Shown: positions 20,991 to 32,984, counted from the first letter of the stretch. The stretch is DNA of 64,000 bases from Volutella citrinella (GCA_034401135.1 JAWZSP010000003.1:2108001-2172000), one strand, 5' to 3'. The notes: generated from the letters alone by a model not told the origin. Numbers and translations are program-made.

Positions 20991-23021
20991 ATGGGTGTCG
21001 GACGACGCATGAAGAAGCAAGGGCCTCCCGAGCCCTTGTCGGAGGAGCATTTTGCGAAGCTCAAGCGCAAGGCTGGCCTGCCTGCCGATCCCGCCGTTGA
21101 AAGGCCCGAGAAGAAGAAGCGGAAAACTGCTGGGAAGCCCGAGCCAAAGACCAACGGCGCTGCTGCTACTACGAAGAAGGATTTGAAAAAGAACAAGACG
21201 AACGGTTCTAAGGCCGCAAAGGCTGCGCCCACCCCAGCCACCAAGACAAACGGCAAGGCCAAGAAGGCCAAGGCTCCCCAACCCATCCTGGAGGACGTTT
21301 CAGATGACGAAGGCGATGAATTCGACTTGGACGCTTTGGAGGATGACTTGTCCGACGAGGAGGGCGGTGCCGGGCTGAAGGACGATTTCCTCGACTCAGA
21401 CGACGACTCGGTGCTAGATTCAGGCGACGAAGGCGGCCATGGAAGGACCATGTTCTCCGAGGACGAGGACGAGTCGGATGCCGAGGAGAAGCTGACGGCT
21501 GCCAACATTGAGGGTCTGACGAGGAAATTGGATGCCCAATTGGCAGAGGAGGCTGCCGAGGCCGAGGCTGAGCTGGCAGAGGCTGCGCTGCAGACCAACA
21601 TCCACGGCGACAAGCCCCGGATCGTGCAGGACGGCGAGGACGACGAGCTTGATGCCAAGGACAGCGCACTGCTGGCGCCCGACCTGCAGCTCCTGCGAAA
21701 CCGAATCACCGAGAACATCCGCGTGCTGGACGACTTTGCCAACCTGTCCGAGGAGGGCCGGTCGCGCGCCGAGTACGTGGCCCAGCTCATCAAGGACATT
21801 TGCGGCTACTACGGCTACTCCGAGTACCTGGCCGAGAAGCTATTCAACCTCTTTACGCCCCGCGAGGCTTTTGCCTTCTTCGAGGCCAACGAGACGGCGC
21901 GCCCCGTCGTCATCCGCACAAACACCATTCGCACCCACCGACGAGACCTCGCCCAGGCTCTCATCAACCGTGGCGTCACTCTCGAGCCCGTCGGCAAGTG
22001 GTCCAAGGTCGGCCTCCAGGTGTTTGAGAGCAATGTGCCCCTCGGTGCTACCCCCGAGTACCTCGCCGGCCACTACATCCTCCAGGCCGCCTCCTCCTTC
22101 CTGCCCTGCATCGCTCTCGACCCCCAGGAGAACGAGCGAGTGCTGGATATGGCCGCGGCTCCCGGTGGAAAGACGACGTACATGGCCGCCATGATGAAGA
22201 ACACGGGCTTCGTGCTCGCCAACGATCCCAACAAGGCTCGTGCCAAGGGTCTCATCGGTAACGTCCACCGCCTCGGCGCCCGCAACGTCGTCGTGTCCAA
22301 CTACGACGCCCGCGAGTTCCCCACCCCCATGGGCGGCTTCGACCGTGTCCTCCTCGACGCCCCCTGCTCCGGCACGGGCGTCATCGCCAAGGATCCCAGC
22401 GTCAAGACCAACAAGACGGAGCTCGACTTCATGCAGCTGCCGCATATCCAGAAGCAGCTGGTCCTCGCCGCCATCGACTCCGTCAACCACGCCTCCAAGA
22501 CGGGCGGCTACGTCGTCTACTCTACCTGCTCGGTGACCATCGAGGAGAACGAGCAGGTGGTCCAGTACGCCCTCAGCCGCCGACCCAACGTCCGCCTCGT
22601 CGACGCCGGCCTGGCCTTTGGCAAGGAGGGCTTCACCAGCTTCATGGGCAAGAAGTTCGACCCGTCCATGCGCCACACCCGCCGCTACTACCCCCACACA
22701 TACAACGTCGACGGCTTCTTTGTCGCAAAGTTCCAAAAGTTTGCGCCCACTCCGGCCAAGGCCCTCGAGGCTGCCGCCCGCGACCGCGCTCGCGGCTCCT
22801 CGTCCGCCCCAGGCGCCATCCCCGCCGAGGTGTCCGAGGTCGTGGACCGCACACCCATCACCGACGACGAGGAGGGCGAGGCCAAGAAGGATGACGACTT
22901 TGGTGGCTGGGATGAGGACGAGGATAACGAGTACATCGAGAAGGGACGAAGGAACGCAATGCGCCGGAGAGGTCTGGACCCAAGGAGTAACAAGAAGGCC
23001 AAGAAGCCGAGCAAAAAGTAG
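20991..23021 (+). CDS. NOP2: Nop2, 25S rRNA cytosine-C5 methyltransferase
   Basis: Uninterrupted frame of 676 residues. An N-terminal basic, Lys-rich region (EKKKRKTAGKPEP) and a long acidic region (DVSDDEGDEFDLDALEDD) to about residue 170 are typical of nucleolar Nop2. The NOL1/NOP2/Sun catalytic domain covers about 230-580. Visible motifs are the SAM-binding loop MAAAPGGKTTYMA near 385, DAPCSGTGVIAKDPSVKTNK near 455-475 with one catalytic Cys, and YSTCSVTIEENEQVV near 510-525 with the other. The C-terminus is acidic then Lys/Arg-rich. In yeast it methylates one cytosine of 25S rRNA and is needed for 60S assembly in the nucleolus. The lack of introns is unusual next to its intron-rich neighbours. 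Very confident. Confidence 0.97.
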   Translation: MGVGRRMKKQGPPEPLSEEHFAKLKRKAGLPADPAVERPEKKKRKTAGKPEPKTNGAAATTKKDLKKNKTNGSKAAKAAPTPATKTNGKAKKAKAPQPILEDVSDDEGDEFDLDALEDDLSDEEGGAGLKDDFLDSDDDSVLDSGDEGGHGRTMFSEDEDESDAEEKLTAANIEGLTRKLDAQLAEEAAEAEAELAEAALQTNIHGDKPRIVQDGEDDELDAKDSALLAPDLQLLRNRITENIRVLDDFANLSEEGRSRAEYVAQLIKDICGYYGYSEYLAEKLFNLFTPREAFAFFEANETARPVVIRTNTIRTHRRDLAQALINRGVTLEPVGKWSKVGLQVFESNVPLGATPEYLAGHYILQAASSFLPCIALDPQENERVLDMAAAPGGKTTYMAAMMKNTGFVLANDPNKARAKGLIGNVHRLGARNVVVSNYDAREFPTPMGGFDRVLLDAPCSGTGVIAKDPSVKTNKTELDFMQLPHIQKQLVLAAIDSVNHASKTGGYVVYSTCSVTIEENEQVVQYALSRRPNVRLVDAGLAFGKEGFTSFMGKKFDPSMRHTRRYYPHTYNVDGFFVAKFQKFAPTPAKALEAAARDRARGSSSAPGAIPAEVSEVVDRTPITDDEEGEAKKDDDFGGWDEDEDNEYIEKGRRNAMRRRGLDPRSNKKAKKPSKK

Positions 23022-23769
23022 ATACCAACCTCGGAGGGGAGTTGCTGCTAGGCGCACGTTTTTTTGTAATCATCTCCTTCACTCGCCGCAATGCATTGTC
23101 AAAGTACTACTAGACACGGATAGGGAAAATTCACAGCAAGATCAAGTTCAAATGATGAAAAAGGACAATCAATACGGGAGAGTGAAACACCAAAAACGCC
23201 TAATAAACACCAGCTGCACAGAAAGCGACGGCGTCAAAATCCGCCCAAGTCATGAAACATTTCTTTCATCTCATCATTAAGGCCGCCCCATCCCTCTTCG
23301 CCTAGGGGGGTCGGAGTTTGTTCCCATGTCCCCTCTTTTTCTCTATGCACGCGATCCCCGTTTCCCAACCCAGACCCAACCTGAAAGGGAAAAAAACCAA
23401 AGCCGGCCATGTGCTGCTGTCCCCTACTTTACCCCCTTTCGTGTAGAGTACTGTACATTACCACAGAACCATGTCGTCCCCTGTTCAAAATGGCTTGCAA
23501 CAGACGAGGTGAAACCCCTGTTGGCCATACCAATGGAATTAATTAAACAGAACCAAGCCGCTGAGCCCGTTGTCAGGCCCGTGGGGTATCCTTCATAACC
23601 GAATTCGTTATCATGACTTGCGTGCTTCAAGTCAAATGTATCCGCAATACCGAGAGCTTGGTGGTCCGATTCTAGCAAAGAAGAGGAAAAAGGGGGAGAA
23701 GAAAAAGCAACGCTGAAAAAACAAAGGGGGTTTGGTAGAAGTGCATCGTAATAACACAAACCAAGCAGC
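23022..23769. other. Convergent 3' region between NOP2 and byr4
   Basis: Holds both 3'UTRs. AT-rich for this window, with many A runs; no supported gene. Confidence 0.5.
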
Positions 23770-26700
23770 TCACATCGCCAAGTCATCAAACTGCGAAACG
23801 AGCTCGCGGATGGTCCATCGCCAGGCCTCACGGTCCCTGGTGCCACGGCCAACCCACTTCTCGCACTTCTTCCGCCATCGGTCTTCTTCTTCGCGCTGTC
23901 GCCTGACAAATTCAGGGCCAACGTCAAACTCTTCGCCAACAAGCCAATCGTCTTTGATGTCACTGACGCGACCTTGGATGCCCTCGTCATCCCCGGCATT
24001 GTCATCCAGATCAGGAATGTCCTTGAAGACATCGTCGTCGTCCTCGAGGGCATCAAATCCATCCATGGGGTCGCTGGTCGAGCTGGTCCCGGATGTGGCC
24101 TTCTGAGACGGGTCCAGCTTGAGCCAGCACATGTTCTGGGGGTCGAACACCATGCCGCCGACGACCTGGACACCCTTTGTTGCACTGATGTTGGTAATCA
24201 GAGCTGGTCGAGGCGTGGACATTTCCTTCTCCTTTGCAGCTGACGCAGGGGCCTGCGTGGGCGTTGAAACTTGATTATCAAACACATTGAGTGCGTTTTC
24301 ATTGCCTTCCCAGGTCTGAGTATCAGGGTTATAAAACATGCCATTGACCACTGCGAGCGAGTCAGCGTGGATCTTTACAGATTTGGGTGGAAACAAACCT
24401 TTCGATTCCTTGTTGCCACTTAAGTTCGAAATGAGGTGAGGCTTATTTTGTGACGGTCGCTTGACATGCTTCTTTGATCTGATTGTTGACTGGGGAAGTG
24501 ACGGGTTAAGATTGCTTCGAGCGGTGAGCTGCGTGCCACGTTGAGCCGACAACGGTGCCAGAGGGCCGCTCATGCTACTAGGCACGCGCTGGGCCAGAGA
24601 GGTCTCCCGGGCGATTCGGCTTGCCGCTGTGTCGCGGGCAAAGTGAGGGGTGAATGGCGACCTGGCCGGTGACTGAGGCCCAGATGGTGACGCAGACGAA
24701 GCGCGGTCTGGGAGGACATTTTGGTATAGCTTATTCCGCAAAGCTGCTTTCGGTCCCGACACAGGTTGCCTCAAAAACCTCGTCTCGGTTTCCTTGGACG
24801 TGGGCAAGTCATCAAAGCCGTCCAATTCATGCCCATCTCCGAAATTCTTCTTGTTCTTGGGCTTACTCAACCGCTCCCAGGTATCGGCGGCCACTCTATA
24901 GCGATGGGGGCTTGGTGATCGCATAGTGGATCTTGAGACGGTGCGAGAGTGCGGGCGAAGGTCCAGGGAGTTGTCAGAGTCATGCCGGCGTAACTGACGG
25001 GGGTGCTTTGATGTTATATGTTGAGACTGTGACTGCGATGCGCCAGCAGGTAGAAAAGGTAGGTTGGTCTTCCTTGTGGCGGCGGGGCTTTCAGTGACCA
25101 CAGACCGCGGCCGATCCACAGGCGTCTTGGGCCGAGAACCAGACATTGGTCGGTTACTCTCTGATCTTGACGGTGGCCGATCATGACGAAAAGATGGCTG
25201 CTTGGCAGGTGAGTTCAAGGCGCGGATGGCTGGCAGCGAACGCTTTTGCTTAAGCAGTTGAGCACTCGTGGTCGTTGGCTCGCCCCGGAGGGAGCTAGTG
25301 GAGGTTCTAAGTCCAAGTTCTCTCCTTCTGGGCGAGGGTGAGGTGGTTGAGGTAGGGGTTGGGAGACTGGTCACTGAAGACTGAGCTGAGTGGCCGATGC
25401 GAGACTGAGAACGTCGGTTTCGTGGGTAAATAGGGCCGCCGCTCTCGGATACAGGTTCCAAAGAAGTCGAGTGCGTCCTCTCGTGATGATTCAGACGGGG
25501 TATCCGGGTCGAGTTGATGGGTTTGTTGGTGAAAGTAAGGGATACTGCGGCTTTGGGTCGTGCTGGGCTGGCCGGTCGCGTCTCCTTGACTTTGACATTC
25601 TTGTGAAGAGTTAGTTTTGTCGAGTCAAACACATCTCCATCACCGATGTCAAGTCCATCCAGGAAGTCAGGCTTGTCAGCCTCGGCAGGCACTTCCTTTT
25701 TCGGAGGCACCAAGGGCTCTTCGGAAATGCGGTGAGGGGATCGGCTCTTCTTCCTCTGGCGCAGACGTTCAGTAAAGTTGACAGGGCCATCTGGAATCAC
25801 CAATCCATCAAAGGTCTCGTCCTCGCTCTCAGCCGTGATAGAGCTTGAGACGCTTGGACTCAAAGCCGAAGCCGATGAGCTTCTGTTAGAGCGCGCATCG
25901 CGCCTCGTGCCGCCATATCGCGTGCCGAGGCTACCCTCGCCCCAGTCCAGCTCATCCGTTTGGGATATGGGCGTCTTTGGGATATCCTTCCTGGTGGAAA
26001 GCTTGAGCTTCCCGTCAGATGGAAGTTCCAGATCCATCTCAAAGTCATCCTCGGTACCGGGCGCGGTGGCCTTCTGTGGCGTTGGGGGGGTAATGAATGA
26101 AACAGGTTTCGGTGCTTGCCGGGCCTTGGGGACCTTGATAGTATCGCAACCGTCGCCGAAGAAGTCGTCGTCCTCTTCGTCGTCTTTAAATTTGTCCAAG
26201 TCAATAGCGGCCGACAAGCTGCTTGAAGTTGACTGGTTCGATTCCCTTCTGTCGTGCGGATGCGAAAGGACAACAAAGTTGGTCGGCTTAGAAGGGCTGG
26301 CCTGGCTTGAGCTAGAGCTGACCTGCCGCAGGCTCTCTGGGAAGCTGGCTTGGTCTAGCTTCTTGATTTTAAGGCCCTGAGAAGTATCAGGTATTTCCAG
26401 GTCATTTTCCCAGTCGTCCTGGATGATCTTCTTGATTTTCCTTCCTCCAAGACGTTTGATAGTTCCTCCCATCAGCGCCGAGGTGGGCACATTTCGGGGT
26501 AGTGGGATGCCAGCATTCTGGGCGGCGGCGATGGCATCAAGGGTAGATTTCTCATCGTCGCCGGGGATGTGAACATGCTTCTCCTCCTCGCCATGCATAG
26601 ACTCGAGCTCTGAGCGCAGTGACAGGTGTGACGAGGTCGAGTCACGACGTCTCGAGGGAGGCCGGGAGTGCGCATTTGTGGCCGTAGATGGACTTCGAAA

Positions 26701-26796
26701 GGTGAGTTCGTCTCCGTCCACCACAAAGTCGTCATCGTCCCAGTTCTCGATGTCGTCCTCCACGGGTTGACGGGGTTTTAATCGTAATGGTTCCAT
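23770..26796 (-). CDS. byr4: Byr4, scaffold/GAP subunit of the septation initiation network
   Basis: Uninterrupted frame of 1008 residues. The start (RQPVEDDIENWDDDDFVVDG) and a following TIKRLGGRKIKKIIQDDWEND-like block are conserved in filamentous-fungal Byr4/Bfa1. Long Ser/Pro/Thr-rich disordered stretches fill about 220-780. The C-terminal part has MFYNPDTQTWEGNENAL and GGMVFDPQNMCWLKLDPS, two related motifs, then FKDIPDLDD and a conserved end (EFDVGPEFVRRQREEEDRWR, WRWTIRELVSQF). Byr4 with Cdc16 forms the two-part GAP that holds the GTPase Spg1 inactive at the spindle pole body, restraining septum formation. Acidic clusters and many SP/TP sites suggest control by phosphorylation. High confidence from the paired C-terminal motifs and the N-terminus. 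Confidence 0.88.
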   Translation of the reverse strand: MEPLRLKPRQPVEDDIENWDDDDFVVDGDELTFRSPSTATNAHSRPPSRRRDSTSSHLSLRSELESMHGEEEKHVHIPGDDEKSTLDAIAAAQNAGIPLPRNVPTSALMGGTIKRLGGRKIKKIIQDDWENDLEIPDTSQGLKIKKLDQASFPESLRQVSSSSSQASPSKPTNFVVLSHPHDRRESNQSTSSSLSAAIDLDKFKDDEEDDDFFGDGCDTIKVPKARQAPKPVSFITPPTPQKATAPGTEDDFEMDLELPSDGKLKLSTRKDIPKTPISQTDELDWGEGSLGTRYGGTRRDARSNRSSSASALSPSVSSSITAESEDETFDGLVIPDGPVNFTERLRQRKKSRSPHRISEEPLVPPKKEVPAEADKPDFLDGLDIGDGDVFDSTKLTLHKNVKVKETRPASPARPKAAVSLTFTNKPINSTRIPRLNHHERTHSTSLEPVSESGGPIYPRNRRSQSRIGHSAQSSVTSLPTPTSTTSPSPRRRELGLRTSTSSLRGEPTTTSAQLLKQKRSLPAIRALNSPAKQPSFRHDRPPSRSESNRPMSGSRPKTPVDRPRSVVTESPAATRKTNLPFLPAGASQSQSQHITSKHPRQLRRHDSDNSLDLRPHSRTVSRSTMRSPSPHRYRVAADTWERLSKPKNKKNFGDGHELDGFDDLPTSKETETRFLRQPVSGPKAALRNKLYQNVLPDRASSASPSGPQSPARSPFTPHFARDTAASRIARETSLAQRVPSSMSGPLAPLSAQRGTQLTARSNLNPSLPQSTIRSKKHVKRPSQNKPHLISNLSGNKESKGLFPPKSVKIHADSLAVVNGMFYNPDTQTWEGNENALNVFDNQVSTPTQAPASAAKEKEMSTPRPALITNISATKGVQVVGGMVFDPQNMCWLKLDPSQKATSGTSSTSDPMDGFDALEDDDDVFKDIPDLDDNAGDDEGIQGRVSDIKDDWLVGEEFDVGPEFVRRQREEEDRWRKKCEKWVGRGTRDREAWRWTIRELVSQFDDLAM

Positions 26797-29314
26797 TGTT
26801 TTTGGTGAATGTGGTTATGTCGCGTGCGAAGTAGATCCTCGAAGCCTGTACTATTGCAGCGCTTTTGATGGGGCACGCCACGGGAAAACGCGATGTCAAT
26901 TGCCCAGAGTCATTATCGTCAAGGCCAACTGCTTTCCATCGCCCGACAGACTTGGAATCACCGATGTTCGCAAGCGACTTGATATCGGAGAATGCAGCGT
27001 GGTGGTGATCCGGCTGGTTCTTCCTTGAGTATTGCGACTACTACAGATGCCGAGGTGCTGGGTAGAGATTGTGCGAAGATCCGAGGTGATGCGTATGTGT
27101 GTGTGTGTGTGTGTTCGTGTGGGCGTACGTGCGCTGGTGGAGTGTCGCGACGATAATGAGGGGCCACAGCGAAGGAGCGGAACAACAGGTTAAAGCAACA
27201 ACGACGATCAACGAGAGAGCAAGAGGTTGAAGGTTCGATGAGATGCACAGGGTTTTTCGAAATTTCGAGTTGGTGACGTGAGAGGGCCGACTGGGTGGCC
27301 TAGAATGCGGTCGGCGGGCAGAATGGAGGTCGGTGTATGGTGGGTTGGTTGGTTGGGAAAGAGAAGGCTGGGGTGGTAGTGGGCGTGGCTGGTTGTGGTT
27401 CCTGCTAGCTATTAAGGGACGTGTGCTGCGTCGAAGGCCTGGGTTGGTAAAGTTCTCACCTCCCAGAGGACTCGGCCAGGCCCTGCAGGCCATGTGCAGG
27501 GCCTGCTGCAGGCTCTGCACGAGCCCACACTGTTGGCCCCCCCTGTAACACGCCTCGCCGTCCCCTCCACTGTTTTTGGCTGTTCCACATCCACAGTGTC
27601 TCACTGTCCCACTGTCTCCTTCCGCCCAAAACCTCGGGGGGCTTAGGTGGGGATGTGTTGCACGTGACCCGCCGCCACACACTTTGCCTGCAATGTTTGT
27701 CCCTACCAGGGCTGCGATTGGTCGACTCCCGCGAATATCGCGCCAGCCTTTTCTCACGCGTCATAGTCGCGACGAGGACCGAGCTTTGGAGGAGGCACTC
27801 ACACGAGCATAGCCCGCCTTGCCCGTCAGCCTTCCACGGGCCACAGTCTGGCTCACTGGCCAAGAGGCTGGTTCTGGGCCTTCTGTGGCCTTCCTTGTCA
27901 CACTGATACTGCTATCGCTAATCCCTATTCCTGTCGCCCATTCCATCTGGCCAGACGCCAAGTGCTACATGACTCCAGTTTACGAGTGTAGAGCGGGCCA
28001 TTGTTCCCGAATCTGAATCAGAAGGAGAGAAGAAGGTAGTGTAAACAATGGAGATGTTAATCCGTCCGTGCTGCCCGAGGATCCCGCAGCCATGTAATAA
28101 TAATAGTAATGTAATAATGAATGGCTCTGCCGAGCTATTAGAGGGATCACAAGGGAGGAGCATTGTTCATGCTGACGCCCCGCTCCGCCCAGCGATTGGG
28201 TATGATCTACACCAAACTGGCAGGCCGCTCCCAGCAAGACGCAGATGTGTCCATTGGCGGCCTGCGTCGTGAGCTGAGTGCGACAGCAATTACAACTTGC
28301 AGGCCCGGTTTGTCAGCCAGTGACGAGCAGCGCCGTGCCAGTTCAGCGCATGAACCACCTCGAGAGGTTCCTACCTTGGGTCGAAGTTAGGTTGCAACCC
28401 AACAATGCCTAGGACCATGACACGAACGGAACGCAACTGGAGCGGGAGTGAGGGGCCCATTCCCTGACTCGAAAGGCATTGGGTTGAAATGGACCCTTTC
28501 TGGACGGACTGCATCATTATTGCCAGTAATTTAATTAATTGCACGATTTTGGGCCTTGGGCCGTCGCTCATTGACGAAAGGCCGCCCCGGTCCATGTGGC
28601 CGCCTGCTGGACGGGTGCCTGCAGCAGCTACCTTAGGCTGCAGCTCCAAGCTGCCAGCACTTACACCCCACTGGCGCTCGCCGCTCACCCGCCGTCATCA
28701 AATCTCATCTCCCATCGGATCACGGAACAGATCGGTCCATCATCGAATCACCTTCATCAAAGCCCCGGTCCTCCCTCCTCCTCACCCAAAAGCCATCAGG
28801 GAGGCCCCCGCCCTAGCCTGCGGCCCTCAGCTGAACTCGGATCGGATTCACGCGACCTAAGACGAGCTCACAGCTGCGAGTAACCTCACTCAAGACCGGC
28901 GCGACGTTCATCATCACACCATATCGTGCCTGGCGTACCATCTCCGGTCCTCCTAGACCCTCCTTGGCGTGGCCGCTTTCCAAGTTTGTCTGAGAACAAC
29001 ATTCCTGTGCCTCAGTTCCCGACCCCGATTCGCCCAACTTGCTGGTGCTTGGATTGTTTGTGACACGCACACAGACCCCCAACTTCCCCAAGTCTGTCGC
29101 CAACAACCTCACCCAGCTGCACCAGCACTTTGGTCTTGAGTCAGTCGGCTGGGCCTCCCGTCAACGCGTCGCCACCCGCTCTCGGTCCGTCGTCTCAGAC
29201 GAATAAGTTTGCCCTAAACAGAGACCAAGATCCTAGCCGCATCGTCCCGCTGTCTCCCGCGATTCAAGCACATTCCCCCCATTCTAAACACGAGCTCCCC
29301 CATCATTGTTTGAA
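26797..29314. other. Divergent intergenic region, 2.5 kb, between byr4 and XRCC4
   Basis: Contains a TG repeat at 27096-27114. The 28600-29310 part is C-rich, like the leader of the next gene. Frames such as 27041-27757 and 28813-29112 on the minus strand are low-complexity and match nothing I know. No RNA gene seen. Confidence 0.5.
27096..27114. repeat. (TG)n microsatellite
   Basis: A 19-nt uninterrupted TG run, extended imperfectly to 27120. Lies about 300 bp upstream of the byr4 ATG, so it may be in its leader. Confidence 0.95.
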
Positions 29315-30552
29315 ATGGCAACCCGCGTTGTGAGGCTTGCTCGGAGCGATGACCAGGATGCCTTTGTGCTACTGCACATCACCCCGAAAGGCTCGAAGCC
29401 CTTGGACCTCAGATTGGTGGGCACCGAAGGCGAGGCGCCATATGTGGCCTCATGTAAGTCATCTCATCCACCCCCGGTAGCCCGTTCCACGGCATGTCGT
29501 ATATAGTTCCCCCGTCGGGAATCTAGAGCACTAAAAACAACCGGCGAATTAGCAGCTGAACTCTTCATTAGTAAAACATGATCGAATTAGCGCGTTGAAG
29601 GTCAAGAACTGCCCAGTCGGTGAGACGGAATGGCAAAATATTCTGGAGTGCCTGTTCCAGCAAAAGCCTCTGCCTGGGATCCAAGCAACGGCCACAGTGC
29701 AAAGTGAATCATCCCTTGCCATCACCGTTCGGAAGGAGACTCAGGGTATCACGGTATGATACGATACCGTGTATTAAACCCTGCTCATCATGCTAATGTA
29801 ATCAGCAACGTCTTGGTGCCATTACTTTGAACTACGATGGCGACGAGGCTATAGAACTGTTTGAGTGGTGCGGCTCTGCAGCAGAGTCTTCGGCTTCAAT
29901 CAAGCAAGCTCTGGCAGACGCCGAGTCCAAGTCCCGCGGTGCAGAGGCTGCGGTTGCAGAGCTCAAATCTCAACTGGAGGAGCTTATCAAAGCCAAGGAA
30001 GAGGATGAGACCGTGTTGCTGCAAAAGTTCCGGGATCTTTTGAATGAGAAGAAGGTCAAAATCCGAGAGCAGCAACGCGTTCTCGCTTCAGGCGCCATCG
30101 CCGCTGACCCTCCTGCTGAATCCGCACACGCTGAGCCTGAGCCTGAGCCAGCGCCCGCAAAAAAGGCAGGCCGCAAGGCGGGGCCGTCAAGGACCACCAA
30201 GAGGAAAGCTCCAGCTTCCAGTAGAGTTGAAGAGTCGAGCGAGGATGAAGACTTGCAAGCCATGGATGTGGATGTAAAGCAGGAGCCAGAAGACTCTGAC
30301 CCCGGCAACACCACCGAGGCCACGGCGTCGGGAGACAGTGATGACGATGAGGACGATGAGGGCGACGCTGCAGGCTCATCTAAGCCACAATCAGCATTGG
30401 AGCCGGAACCCAAAACCACACAGACCAAGGAGACTGCCGCAATGCCCCCGGCGCGCAGAGAGCTTCCCTTTGCCAACAAGAAGGCTGCAAAACCTGCGTC
30501 GAAGCCTGCCCCAGCGGCGGAGAGCGAGACGGATTCGGACGATGAGCTATGA
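29315..30552 (+). CDS. XRCC4: XRCC4/Lif1-type DNA end-joining factor
   Basis: Exons 29315-29453, 29572-29753 and 29806-30552 give 355 residues. The head domain (about 1-115) reads MATRVVRLARSDDQDAFVLL ... WQNILECLFQQKPLPGIQ ... SSLAITVRKETQGIT, then RLGAITLNYD. A coiled-coil stalk follows (about 125-195), including LLQKFRDLLNEKKVKIREQQ, very like the ligase-IV-binding part of XRCC4. The C-terminal 150 residues are disordered, with a basic KKAGRKAGPSRTTKRKAP stretch, acidic runs and a Pro/Lys-rich end. XRCC4 dimerises, binds DNA ligase IV and XLF, and supports non-homologous end joining, the main integration route in filamentous fungi. Exon 2 entry (CATTAG|TAAAAC) was chosen because it alone keeps the frame. 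Confidence 0.88.
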
Positions 30553-30707
30553 AGATAGACCCACCATGTTATTTTTTCACGATGAACTAGGAATGATTTA
30601 CGAGTTTCTTGGACATGCAATCATTGTGGAGCTATGGACGCCTGATGATCCCAACTACTTATTAAACACAACTTGCATCTTGGTTATTTCAACGTGTAAA
30701 CCCACAA

Positions 30708-31752
30708 TTACCTTCGGTCATCAGCGGCAAACTTCTCGTTCCACCAAACGCGGAAGTGCTTCTGCTCGCCAGCCTTGGAAATCTCAGCAACCTCCTCGGG
30801 CGTGAGCTTAAAGGTGTTGACCTGGGAAAGGTAGCCCTCGAGGCGCTCCGGCTTCGAGCTGGTGGTGATAGCCACGACGCCTTGGTCGAGGACCCATCGC
30901 AAGCCAATGTCAGACTCGGTGACATTGTACTTTTGAGCAAGCTTCTTGTACACGGGGTCAACGGGGCCGCCCTTTACCTTGGTAAGGGGCGTGAGCGGGG
31001 AGTAGGCCGAGACGGCAATGTTGTTTTTCTTGTGGAACTCAACGAGGTTGCCGTGCTGGAGATAGGGGTGGTACTCGATCTGGTTGATGGCGGGGGGCAC
31101 CTTGGCGGTCTTGAGGATGCTCTCAATGTGCTCCTGGAGGAAGTTGGAGACGCCAATGGACTTGGCCCGGCCAGACTCGCGGATCGCTTCCATGTCGCGC
31201 CACCTCGCCTGGAGCTCCTCCTCACTGTCCGCGAACCAGGGGCCGTGGGCGAGGTAGAGGTCAACGTACTCCAGGCCAAGCTTCTTCAGGGACTTATCAA
31301 AGGCCTCAAAGGTGCTCTGCTTCAGGTTGGCGTTGATCTTGGTGACTACGAAGAGCTCCTCGCGGGGGACACCAGCAGCTTTGATGCCGGCGCCGAGCTC
31401 CTCCTCGTTGCCGTAGACTGTGTTGCGTGAGCATGTATGCAGCTGGAATGGCTGTGAGCGGCTCTACCGACCTTCAGCACCATCTAGGTGGCGATAACCC
31501 AGCTGGATGGCCTTTTTGGTGAGCTCGACCAGGCCAGTGTCCAGTCCCTTGGTCTGATCGGACTTGTAGTGCGCAGTGCCCACGCCATAAGACAGCTGTA
31601 TTCGTTTAGCACAGACCTTCTTGTTAGGGCCAGTCAAACTGGCGCAATGAGATTGACATGCTGATGGCAAGGCAAGGTATAATTGGAGCACATACCACGG
31701 GGATAACATTGCCGTCGTTGAGCTTCAGGGTGGGGATCTGAGTTGCAGACAT
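30708..31752 (-). CDS. Aldo-keto reductase
   Basis: Exons 31696-31752, 31472-31595 and 30708-31417 give 296 residues, normal for the family. The start [19 protein letters not shown] is the usual first strand. The catalytic tetrad is complete: Asp57 (YRHLDGAE), Tyr62 (VYGNEEE, built across intron 2), Lys87 (VVTKIN) and His118 (YLAHGPW). NADPH-binding features are GVSNFLQEH and [15 protein letters not shown] near the C-terminus. It is a cytosolic TIM-barrel reductase for aldehydes or ketones, close in style to fungal D-arabinose/2,5-diketo-gluconate-type reductases; the natural substrate cannot be read from sequence. Its stop lies 155 bp from that of XRCC4, facing it. Confidence 0.93.
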
Positions 31753-32984
31753 GGTGGAAATACGACGCTGCTCGAGATCATGTCAATTTCGGTGCTTCAC
31801 TTCACACTGACATTCCGGTCTCGGCACACTAGGAGACCAGAACACAGACGACTTACTAGGCTGGAGGTGATGTACTTGTAATTGGGTACAGAAATGGAGT
31901 TGAAGGCCAAGGTTGGGATGTGCGATATTATATATCGAGAGCCCCGCTGACGACAACCGAGTGATGCCATGATGGTAGCCACATGGCGAGGAGTGGGACT
32001 TCCCGATTGATTTGTCAACATCGGAAAGTCGTAACCTATCTCGGCCCCTTGGATCCAGATCCATCCCCGGCCTCGGATCCGGCTAGGAACTTTGGATTAG
32101 AGCTCCCCCGGGGCTTAAAACATGAACAGCTTGTAATCCTACCCTGAATCTGATGTTGGTTTGGGTTCCACCATCGGGCGATACGGAGCTCGTCGAGAAA
32201 TATGAATTATCTATTTCTTCCATTTTTTTAATTTTATTTTACTCAATAATTGGTACGGCCTCGGAATCATCTCTCAGTAGGACCTGCATTCCGTGAATTG
32301 TGTCACAGAACTCACATCTGGCGACTGCTACTAGATCACCCCTCACTTGACGCCGAACGCGGAAACGGTACTTCAGTGGGCAGGATAGCAGTGGGGCCCA
32401 GACCACGTCCCGAGTTTCCGCTAAAAGGCTCTCCCGGCTTGTCCATGTCACCGCAGCACAGCGGGTAAGCTTGTGCCCAGAGCCGGTGGAAAGAGAGTGC
32501 TGACAGCCGAATGTATCATATCATGGGTGGAATGTACGATCGACTGAATCTGGCACTTACAGCTCCCATGCCAAGCGCACATCTATCAGTGGCAAGACTA
32601 GGGTACAGCATCTGCAATGACCATGCCGATACACCAACTACTGCGCCGGTGTAGCTGCCCATTTCAGATCACTGATCAGAGCCCTCGGCGTCACCTTGGA
32701 TGCCCTAAAACCTTAGGATTAATTTGCTCGGCCTGGGGGGATGATAGTGTGCTTGCTCCAGTGCGGCGTTCCATCGCACGGCTCCGAGGGGCGGAAGCGG
32801 AACGTGGGGTAGCATGGACACCTGGGCAATGATGTCAATTTGTCAAACGCGATACTAGCCGCCTCAACAGCCGCTACGCGCATTGGGTAATCCAGAGTCA
32901 GCGGATAGTCATCGCTGATCTGGTTACAACGACGAGATGCTCCCGTCTCACGCCCGAGACCATCCCTCCCTTTAAACATCATCC
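31753..32984. other. Divergent intergenic region between aldo-keto reductase and SelO
   Basis: AT-rich patch at 32200-32245 with long T runs. No supported ORF, RNA gene or repeat. Confidence 0.5.

Noticed and set aside
21840..23057. 405-codon open frame on the minus strand
   Set aside because: Antisense shadow of NOP2; composition is Gly/Val/Leu/Asp repeats typical of such shadows.
27041..27757. 238-codon open frame on the minus strand
   Set aside because: Includes the TG repeat translated as a Thr/His run and low-complexity sequence; probably byr4 leader or promoter.
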